Positions 7,199-13,231 of a stretch of 18,739 nucleotides of DNA are shown piece by piece. The notes below the pieces were generated by a model. That model searched no databases. It was not told the origin of the DNA and worked only from the letters and a program-made list of their open reading frames with translations. The position numbers and the translations under genes are program-made. Positions within the stretch are counted from its first letter, which is position 1. Each line of letters starts with the position of its first letter. Source of the DNA: Anaerolineales bacterium (GTDB lineage Bacteria > Chloroflexota > Anaerolineae > Anaerolineales > Villigracilaceae); contig JAFGKO010000348.1 in the NCBI GenBank assembly GCA_016928525.1, positions 1-18,739 of the forward strand, in the 5' to 3' direction.

Positions 7199-8104
7199 AT
7201 GGAAAAGAAACTCTCTCTTACGGTGACCGGCGCTATCCTCCTGCTCTTGAGTGCCTGCGGGATGGCGGTCATCCCAGGCTCGGGAAAAATCGTCGAGGAA
7301 GTGCGTGATGTATCCGGTTACAGCCAGATTGTTTTCTCTGCCCCCGGCGAATTGACCATCGAACAAAATGGGCATGAAGGTCTGACCGTCGAAGCGGATG
7401 ATAATTTGCTGCAATATATTCACACCAGCGTACAAGGTGATGTTTTATATATCTATGTGGAACCTAATGTAATTCAGTTATATCCCTCCAAACCCATTCA
7501 CTATACCTTGGATGTGGTTACGCTCACGCGCGTGACACTGAATGGATCAGGCGTTATCCGTTCGGATGAACTGATCGCTTCGAACCTGGACTTTGACCTG
7601 AACGGCTCCGGCGATATTTTGATTGCTGATGTTAAGTCTCAAAACTCTACTCTTGCTTTGGACGGCTCGGGTGAATATCGTTTTGGCAGTTTTATGACAA
7701 GTCAATTTACAGTCTCAGTGGATGGTTCCGGTGATATTGCCATGCAGGAGGTCATTGCGAAAACGGCTGATTTAGAGATTGATGGCTCGGGTAAATTGGC
7801 AATGACAGATGTGATTGCTGATACCCTGAATGTAAAAGTTGACGGTTCTGGAGATAGTACTCTGAGCGGTGAGGTGAACCATCAGGCCATCGCCATCCAT
7901 GGTTCAGGCAGTTATGATGCAGGCGACCTGCAAAGCCAGGTGACAACCGTGAAAATCATCGGCTCTGGTGATAGCAAAGTTTGGGCAACCGATGAGCTCA
8001 ACATTACCATTGCAGGTAGTGGTGACATCACTTACCGAGGCAAACCTGCTGTCACACAAACTGTCACGGGGAGCGGTAATATCACCAGATTGGCCAGGCA
8101 ATAG
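7199..8104 (+). CDS. GIN-domain (DUF2807-like) repeat lipoprotein
   Basis: The 301-residue protein starts with a lipoprotein signal (hydrophobic residues 9-19, LLSAC with Cys20), so it should be anchored outside the membrane. Residues 26-60 match the usual opening of DUF2807/GIN proteins, with GSGK, VRDVSGYSQI and an F/S-x-PGELTI strand. From residue 110 on, the tripeptide GSG recurs ten times (116, 136, 156, 176, 196, 216, 235, 255, 273, 291), almost exactly every 20 residues, usually as hydrophobic-x-D/N-GSG-D/E. This fits a right-handed beta-helix built of similar rungs. No catalytic residues are evident. It follows the membrane-protein gene after an 83-base gap with two hairpins. The SD AAGGA is seven bases before ATG. 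It is probably a surface or envelope structural/adhesive element. Function in this family is not settled. Confidence 0.85.
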   Translation: MEKKLSLTVTGAILLLLSACGMAVIPGSGKIVEEVRDVSGYSQIVFSAPGELTIEQNGHEGLTVEADDNLLQYIHTSVQGDVLYIYVEPNVIQLYPSKPIHYTLDVVTLTRVTLNGSGVIRSDELIASNLDFDLNGSGDILIADVKSQNSTLALDGSGEYRFGSFMTSQFTVSVDGSGDIAMQEVIAKTADLEIDGSGKLAMTDVIADTLNVKVDGSGDSTLSGEVNHQAIAIHGSGSYDAGDLQSQVTTVKIIGSGDSKVWATDELNITIAGSGDITYRGKPAVTQTVTGSGNITRLARQ

Positions 8105-8115
8105 TCATAAAATCA

Positions 8116-8143
8116 ATGAGCCCTCGCATTTGCGAGGGTTCAT
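8116..8143. terminator. Bidirectional hairpin between convergent genes
   Basis: ATGAGCCCTCGCA (8116-8128) pairs with TGCGAGGGTTCAT (8131-8143) over 13 positions with one G-T wobble. It lies 11 bases after the lipoprotein stop and 17 bases beyond the response-regulator stop on the other strand. T-rich sequence follows on the minus strand (TGATTTTA), less so on the plus strand. Confidence 0.65.
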
Positions 8144-8160
8144 CTGTCTGGCAGTTAATC

Positions 8161-8829
8161 TTATTCCTCTCCGATCTGGTCACGTTGGACCAGTCCGCGT
8201 TGCCAAGCGTAGACCGCCACCTGGGTACGGTCGGCAACATGTAACTTGCTCAGAATGTTGCTCACATGTCCTTTGACCGTATTTTCACTGATGACCAGTT
8301 TCTCAGCGATCTGGCTGTTGGTCATCCCATTAGCGATCAGTTTTAACACGTCCAATTCTCGCTCGGTCAGATCCGTGAAGAGCGGCTGGTCTTCGTCATA
8401 TTCGCCGCGGATGTTTTGCAGTACACGCGCAGCTACACGCGGGTGTAATGTTACCTCTCCTTGTACAGCGCGATGCAAAGCTTCAACTAATTTCTCCATT
8501 TTCATGTCTTTGAGAATATAGGAGATAGCTCCTGCTTTCAAGGCTGGGAAAATGTGTAAATCTTCGTGGTAAGAGGTCAAAACGACCACCTGCGTGCGCG
8601 GGCTGATTTTCTTGATCTGTCGCGTGCTTTCGACACCGTCCATACCCGGCATAATCAGGTCAAGTAAGACAATATCCGGGATCAATTCCGACACCAGTTC
8701 GATGCCTTCCTCACCTGAGCTTGCCTCGCCAACCACCCGGAAATCGGGTAGCGTTTCGAGATAGGAGCGCACCCCTTTACGCACAACCTCATGGTCGTCG
8801 ACGATTAGAATTGTAATAGGCTCGGTCAT
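8161..8829 (-). CDS. NarL/FixJ-type response regulator
   Basis: This 222-residue cytoplasmic regulator has a receiver at about 5-120 with D11-D12, phospho-acceptor D57 in LLDLIMPGMDG, T85 and K107, all canonical. A LuxR-type HTH follows at about 153-212 (LTERELDVLKLIANG, then NSQIAEKLVISENTVKGHVS). The start has a strong SD (GGAGG on the minus strand, 8835-8839, five bases away). It lies 24 bases downstream of the propeller sensor kinase gene on the same strand, so the two form a cognate pair in one operon. Phosphorylation should drive dimerisation and DNA binding. Targets cannot be read directly; the divergent ABC importer is a candidate. Confidence 0.95.
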   Translation of the reverse strand: MTEPITILIVDDHEVVRKGVRSYLETLPDFRVVGEASSGEEGIELVSELIPDIVLLDLIMPGMDGVESTRQIKKISPRTQVVVLTSYHEDLHIFPALKAGAISYILKDMKMEKLVEALHRAVQGEVTLHPRVAARVLQNIRGEYDEDQPLFTDLTERELDVLKLIANGMTNSQIAEKLVISENTVKGHVSNILSKLHVADRTQVAVYAWQRGLVQRDQIGEE

Positions 8830-8853
8830 GGCTGCCTCCTGTAAGGTTTAAAT

Positions 8854-11800
8854 CTACAAATGGCCATTCAATGGCGCAGTAATCACAACTTTCGTCCCGT
8901 GGCCAGCTTCACTTTCGATGCAAGCCCGCCCCCCAATGCTTTCCGCACGTTCATTTATAATGCGCAATCCCATCCCACCAGCTTTGTGGTTTGCGTTGAA
9001 CCCCAGGCCATTATCTTCCACGGTCAAAGTGACAGTGTCGGAATTGTAAACCAGGGATACATTTACCAAATCCGCCTGGCTATGGCGGGCCACATTTGCG
9101 AGCGCTTCCTGGATCATGCGATACATGGCTTGCTCTGTCTCCAGGGGCATGCGCTGGGCGTTTTGGATCACCAGGTTAATCATAACCCCATTTCGGTTTT
9201 CCCACTCGAAAACATATTCTCGCAGGGTGGTTGCCAAGCCTTTTTCCTTCAATGCCATCGGGTACATTTCCTGGATCAGGAAAGTCAACTCCTGGATGAC
9301 CTCGTATACCAGGTTTTCTGCCTCGTTCAGGTGCGACCAGGCATTCGAGGGGTCGCTCTTCAATATACCACTGACAGCGCCCAATTGGGCCAGCGCTGCA
9401 AATGCCTTTTGTTTGGCACTGTCGTGCAGGTCGCGCGCCACACGGTTGCGTTCCTCGATCACGGCCAGTTCCTTGGTCTGTTCAAAGAGTTGCATATTTT
9501 CGACCGAAAGTGCCGCACGCTGTACCAAAGCAGTGTATAACCGCGCCGTATCTTCTGTGATCGCTCCGGGACGTGTAAATCCAACGTTGAAGACGCCGAT
9601 GGTCTGTTCGTTTACCTTAATGGGTAGAACTAACAGGGAATGGATGCCTTCGGCAGCGATCGCAGCCCGGACGTCTGGCCTGAGCGTCTCCGGATCAAGC
9701 TCAGGAATGATAAGGGGTGCTCCCGTTTCTAGGACCTGGCCAATCGTCCCTTCCCCTTTATCGAAATGCAAAACTTTCAACGTTTCAGGCAAAAATCCAT
9801 GGCTGACGCAAGGTATCACTTGCATCTGTTTCTCGTCCCATACGAAGACCGCACCCCGGTCAGCATGAAGCATTTTTACTGCCACTTCCACAATCGCCTG
9901 AAATATCTGATCAAGTGTTATGGCGCGGATGATCTTTTCGTCACCTGAATAGAGCGCCTCTATCTCTTCAGTTCGTTTCTGTAGGGCGCTAGTGCGCTCG
10001 TGAATGGTGAGTTCCAGTTGCAGATTTCGAGTTTGGATACTGTGCACACGTACGCGATAAGCCAAAAGCCCCAGGCTGATGACGGCCAGGGTAATTAATA
10101 TGCGAAATGTCCACGTTTGCCAGAAGGGTGGTATGACTGTAATTTGAACGGGTCGAGCGCTTTCGTTCCATATGCCGTCATTGTTCGTGCCCATAAAGCG
10201 CAAGGTATAGGTGCCACCTGACAAGTTCGTGTATCGACCTTCCCGGCTGGTTCCTATGTAGTTCCAATCTTTGTCGAAGTCTTCCAGCTTATACGCGTAT
10301 TGATTCCTGCCGGGCTCGGCAAAGCTTAAAGCTGCAATCTCAAAGGCGAAGTTGTTGTTGGGCCAGCCTACATTGACATGGCTTAAAACTTCTGCTTGTG
10401 GTAATTCCGGTTCTGGTTGCCCACCTGGGGTGAAGGACGTCAGTATTACAGGAGGAGCATAAGTGTTGTCTTTCACTTCTGAAGGGAAGAAGGCGTTTAA
10501 CCCGTTGATGCCGCCGAAATACATTTTGCCATCGAACCCTTTGGCATAAGCGCCGATGTTGAATTCATTGCTCTGCAAGCCATCGCTGACGGTGTAATTG
10601 CGGAAGGTTTCTTCCTGTGGGTTGAAGCGGGAAAGGCCAAAATTGGTGCTAAGCCAGAGTTGCCCGAACTCATCTTCCAGAATGCCATAGATCACATTGT
10701 TCGGCAGTCCATCTTTTTCGGTGTAATTTCGAAACGTATCGGTTTCCGGACGATAAAGGTTAAGCCCGCCGCCAGCAGTCGCTATCCACAGGTTGTTTTT
10801 CATGTCCTGATAAATTGCCGTTATGGAATTGTCGCTCAGGCTTTGAGGATCTTCACGGTTGCGCTGGTAACGCACAAAGGTTCCTGTTTCGCGATCGAAG
10901 CGGTTCAGGCCATTATCGAATGTACCGACCCAGAGAACCCCGTCTCTGTCTTCGTAGATTGAGGTGATATTGTTGCTGCTGATGGTTTCTGGTTTGGTCA
11001 GGTTGTTTTGATAATGGGTAAATTTCCCTGTGGAAGGGTCGAGTAGATCCAGGCCACTCCCTGTCCCAATCCAAAGCAAACCTCTGCTGTCCTGAAAGAT
11101 CGCCTGGACCGGCCCACCAGCCAGGCTTTCCGGGTTGGCCGGGTCATTGGTGTAATGTGTGAAGTTCACCGACGAGGGGTTTCGACGCGAGAGCGCATCC
11201 CCTGTTCCGACCCATAAGGTGCCGGTTTTGTCGACGAAGACGGAATATATTTCGTTGCCGGGCAGGCTATTTGGGTTCTCCGGGTCGTTTCGGTAATGCG
11301 TGAACAAGCCCAAGTGTGGGTTGAAGCGGTTCAGTCCGCCTCCGTATGTGCCAATCCATATATGTCCGCTTGTATCGGCGTAAATTGGGAAAATATGGTT
11401 CGCGCTCAGGCTGTTGGGATTGCTTGGCTCGTGATGGTAATAAGCAAATTTACTCTGGCCTTTGTTGAATTTGTTCAGGCCGCCACCGAAGGTTCCGATC
11501 CAAAGTACGCCGCCTCGATCTTCGTAGATCGAGAGAACAATATCGTTGTTCAGGCTGGTCGGGTCGCTGGGGTCGTTTCGGTAGTGAATAAAGCTGTTGG
11601 TCCTGGAGTTGAAGCGATCCAGGCCTTCATTGGTCCCGACCCAAAGCGTCTCCGAACGGTCTATGTACAGGCTTAGGATGGTATCACTTATCAGGCTGGA
11701 AGGTTTGAGCCTCGAATGTGTATAGTTCGTAAAGCTGATCTCACTGGGTTTGAAGCGTTGCAGGCCTTCGTAGGATGCCAGCCACAGATCTCCATTCCGG

Positions 11801-12612
11801 TCTTCTATTATGCTCCTTATACTTTTGCCTTTGACCGCGGAGGAGTTTTTAGGGTCATACATGTAAGAGATGAAGTTTTTTGTGGCGGAGTTGAAGCGAT
11901 TTAGCCTTCCATCTTCTGTCCCTATCCACAGAATGCCCCGGCTGTCCTCGAACAGGGCCGTGATGAGATTGCTGGATATGGTTGTGGAAATATCAGGGTC
12001 GCTGTTGAATCGTTGGAACTGGCCGGTTCGGCGGTCTAGCAGGTTAAGCCCATAGTTTGTGCCAATCCATAATTCACCTTTTTTATTTTCTAGGATGGCG
12101 GTTACATTATTGCTGGATATACTTTTGGAATTTTTCGGGTCGTGCAGGTAGTAAGTGAATTTCCCTGTTGCAGGTTCGTAGCGATTCAAACCACCCTGGC
12201 GAGTACCAACCCAGATATATCCCTGGCTATCTTCGAAAAGGGACGTGACCCAGCGGTCGCTGATACTGGCGGGGTTGTTAAGGTCTGGCCGAAACACCTT
12301 GAATGTGTAGCCGTTGTAACGGTTGAGACCATCTTCTGTTCCAATCCATAAAAAACCAAATTGATCCTGTAGGATTGCAAGAACCGTGCTTTGAGAAAGT
12401 CCGTCTTCCAGTCCCAGACTTTCGAATCGCAGGGCGCCGCTCAGGTTGGGAGGTGGTTCTGCCTGGATAAACTTTTGTGGAATGGACGCGGTAGGCGTAA
12501 GCGATATTTGCGTAGGCGCGTTGACAGATCCTAAGCCATTACAGGCTGCAATGAGCAGGCCAATGGCTGAACTTATTAAACCGACCCGTGCCTTTCTGAT
12601 ATGCGTCCTCAT
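8854..12612 (-). CDS. Two-component propeller sensor histidine kinase
   Basis: The 1252-residue sensor begins with a signal sequence ending LIAAC (Cys24), a possible lipobox. Residues 63-705 hold 13 clear propeller repeats, each marked by a variant of LWIGT (near 87, 132, 181, 228, 276, 323, 370, 418, 466, 513, 560, 608, 652). A weaker 14th at 697 fits two seven-bladed propellers. A Y_Y_Y-type beta domain follows (about 755-827), then a membrane segment (836-853) and a short coiled coil. A GAF domain (about 895-1045) precedes a HisKA_3 domain with ARDLHDS (His1063) and a HATPase domain (N1173, DNGLG at 1200, GGMGL at 1212). The repeats and Y_Y_Y domain should face outside and the catalytic part inside. 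The ligand is unknown; related sensors often detect carbohydrates. It is followed by its response regulator. No SD is visible before the ATG. Confidence 0.95.
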   Translation of the reverse strand: MRTHIRKARVGLISSAIGLLIAACNGLGSVNAPTQISLTPTASIPQKFIQAEPPPNLSGALRFESLGLEDGLSQSTVLAILQDQFGFLWIGTEDGLNRYNGYTFKVFRPDLNNPASISDRWVTSLFEDSQGYIWVGTRQGGLNRYEPATGKFTYYLHDPKNSKSISSNNVTAILENKKGELWIGTNYGLNLLDRRTGQFQRFNSDPDISTTISSNLITALFEDSRGILWIGTEDGRLNRFNSATKNFISYMYDPKNSSAVKGKSIRSIIEDRNGDLWLASYEGLQRFKPSEISFTNYTHSRLKPSSLISDTILSLYIDRSETLWVGTNEGLDRFNSRTNSFIHYRNDPSDPTSLNNDIVLSIYEDRGGVLWIGTFGGGLNKFNKGQSKFAYYHHEPSNPNSLSANHIFPIYADTSGHIWIGTYGGGLNRFNPHLGLFTHYRNDPENPNSLPGNEIYSVFVDKTGTLWVGTGDALSRRNPSSVNFTHYTNDPANPESLAGGPVQAIFQDSRGLLWIGTGSGLDLLDPSTGKFTHYQNNLTKPETISSNNITSIYEDRDGVLWVGTFDNGLNRFDRETGTFVRYQRNREDPQSLSDNSITAIYQDMKNNLWIATAGGGLNLYRPETDTFRNYTEKDGLPNNVIYGILEDEFGQLWLSTNFGLSRFNPQEETFRNYTVSDGLQSNEFNIGAYAKGFDGKMYFGGINGLNAFFPSEVKDNTYAPPVILTSFTPGGQPEPELPQAEVLSHVNVGWPNNNFAFEIAALSFAEPGRNQYAYKLEDFDKDWNYIGTSREGRYTNLSGGTYTLRFMGTNNDGIWNESARPVQITVIPPFWQTWTFRILITLAVISLGLLAYRVRVHSIQTRNLQLELTIHERTSALQKRTEEIEALYSGDEKIIRAITLDQIFQAIVEVAVKMLHADRGAVFVWDEKQMQVIPCVSHGFLPETLKVLHFDKGEGTIGQVLETGAPLIIPELDPETLRPDVRAAIAAEGIHSLLVLPIKVNEQTIGVFNVGFTRPGAITEDTARLYTALVQRAALSVENMQLFEQTKELAVIEERNRVARDLHDSAKQKAFAALAQLGAVSGILKSDPSNAWSHLNEAENLVYEVIQELTFLIQEMYPMALKEKGLATTLREYVFEWENRNGVMINLVIQNAQRMPLETEQAMYRMIQEALANVARHSQADLVNVSLVYNSDTVTLTVEDNGLGFNANHKAGGMGLRIINERAESIGGRACIESEAGHGTKVVITAPLNGHL

Positions 12613-12621
12613 TGTTCTTAT

Positions 12622-12652
12622 ATTATATGTTTATTTCGCACATCTTGTGCAA
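12622..12652 (-). promoter_or_regulatory. Probable promoter and dyad of the sensor kinase operon, possibly leaderless
   Basis: On the minus strand a perfect TATAAT (12622-12627) ends nine bases before the ATG. TTGCAC (12647-12652) lies 19 bases upstream of it, a longer spacer than usual. Transcription would start 1-3 bases before the ATG, which agrees with the missing SD. The spacer overlaps the dyad GCACA-AGA-TGTGC (12638-12650), an operator-like site. Confidence 0.45.
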
Positions 12653-12703
12653 GTACAGTATAAACTGAAGCTGGGCAATGTCTTTGCATCGCTGGGACGA
12701 ATT

Positions 12704-12727
12704 ACCCTCCCCCTATGGGAGGGTTTT
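12704..12727 (+). terminator. Terminator-like hairpin with T-run
   Basis: ACCCTCCC (12704-12711) pairs with GGGAGGGT (12717-12724), loop CCTAT, followed by TTT. It has the form of a rho-independent terminator. No plus-strand gene lies directly upstream, so it may stop antisense or read-through transcripts, or belong to the structured region that follows. Confidence 0.4.
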
Positions 12728-12749
12728 GTATGAAATTTCATCCCTCGCC

Positions 12750-12827
12750 GGGATGGTTATCAAATTATTTTTGACAGTGCCGCAGAGGGAGTTTTACTCC
12801 CGGAGAGGATGGAAGCATAACCATCCC
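12750..12827 (+). repeat. Nested inverted repeats
   Basis: GGGATGGTTAT (12750-12760) and ATAACCATCCC (12817-12827) form a perfect 11-bp outer stem. Inside it, GGGAGT (12787-12792) and ACTCCC (12796-12801) form a second hairpin with loop TTT. The right end (CCCATAGAGGGG, 12825-12836) also resembles the inverse of CCCCCTATGGGAG near 12709. The arrangement could be a folded RNA or a remnant of a small mobile repeat. Confidence 0.45.
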
Positions 12828-12989
12828 ATAGAGGGGCTGGAAACCCGATTAAAGGCTCGTGTTTTTTGATGCAATTTTCCGTAATATCAAATTGTCAAAT
12901 TAAAGGTATCTGTCTCAGAGAAGTGCTTCGGATGGACTTGCTACATTTCCTTTCTTCTCCTCACGGAATAAGGAAAACGCCCGGCGACA

Positions 12990-13084
12990 TGAGAGAAGTC
13001 AGTGTGCGGCTGATCGCTCTCACCGAAGAAGCTAGAGGCATCCGGCATTCGGGAAAACGGTCAGTGTGCGGCTGGCCGTTTTCC
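12990..13084 (+). promoter_or_regulatory. Two tandem hairpins with an identical loop, upstream of the importer operon
   Basis: Hairpin 1 (12990-13022) has an outer stem TGAGAG/CTCTCA, a 2x2 internal loop AA/CG and an inner stem GTCAG/CTGAT. Hairpin 2 (13052-13084) has a continuous 13-bp stem, GGAAAACGGTCAG with CTGGCCGTTTTCC. Both close the same seven-base loop TGTGCGG through CAG/CTG pairs. The perfect 15-base direct repeat is GTCAGTGTGCGGCTG (12998-13012 and 13060-13074). The outer stems differ in sequence yet both pair. This suggests a structured leader RNA ahead of the solute-binding protein gene. I do not recognise a named family. Confidence 0.5.
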
Positions 13085-13126
13085 AAATCTGGGCACAGTG
13101 AATACATCTAAATAACTGATAGACGA

Positions 13127-13207
13127 ATGTGCGGTTTTATTGAACAAGATTTTGCGAAGAAGGAGGTGCGCTTCACTTTGATCCAGAATACGAATTTTCC
13201 CCATTAA
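13127..13207 (+). CDS. Possible small leader ORF before the solute-binding protein gene
   Basis: An ORF of 26 codons begins at ATG 13127 and ends at TAA 13205-13207, 24 bases before the binding-protein ATG. There is no SD before that ATG. A near-perfect SD (AAGGAGGTG, 13160-13168) lies inside it. That SD is nine bases before an in-frame TTG (13178), which would give a nine-codon peptide. Either form would be a leader peptide. There is no other coding evidence, so this is speculative. Confidence 0.2.
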   Translation: MCGFIEQDFAKKEVRFTLIQNTNFPH

Positions 13208-13231
13208 ACCAAATAATAAGAGGAGATAAGA

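Larger units (their letters stand above)
12613..13231. other. 619-base divergent intergenic region
   Basis: This gap separates the minus-strand sensor/regulator operon from the plus-strand importer operon. I see no convincing full-length gene. It holds a promoter-like sequence and dyad close to the sensor gene, nested inverted repeats (12704-12827), a 12-bp palindrome ATGAAATTTCAT (12730-12741), two tandem hairpins with a shared loop (12990-13084), and a possible 26-codon ORF (13127-13207). No clear sigma-70 promoter for the importer operon was found. Confidence 0.8.

Noticed and set aside
8860..9868. Two open frames on the plus strand (8860-9540 and 9116-9868)
   Set aside because: Both are antisense to the HisKA_3/HATPase and GAF part of the sensor kinase, whose motifs are intact.
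10498..12426. Regular 140-base periodicity that could suggest a repeat array or CRISPR
   Set aside because: The period comes from the coded propeller repeats of the sensor kinase. There are no short identical repeats with unique spacers.
12771..12776. Perfect TTGACA as a -35 box for the importer operon
   Set aside because: No sequence resembling TATAAT lies 16-18 bases downstream, and the site falls inside the nested inverted repeat.
12866..13111. 81-codon open frame on the plus strand in the intergenic region
   Set aside because: It has no SD or recognisable domain and crosses both tandem hairpins. The RNA or DNA structure explains the sequence better.
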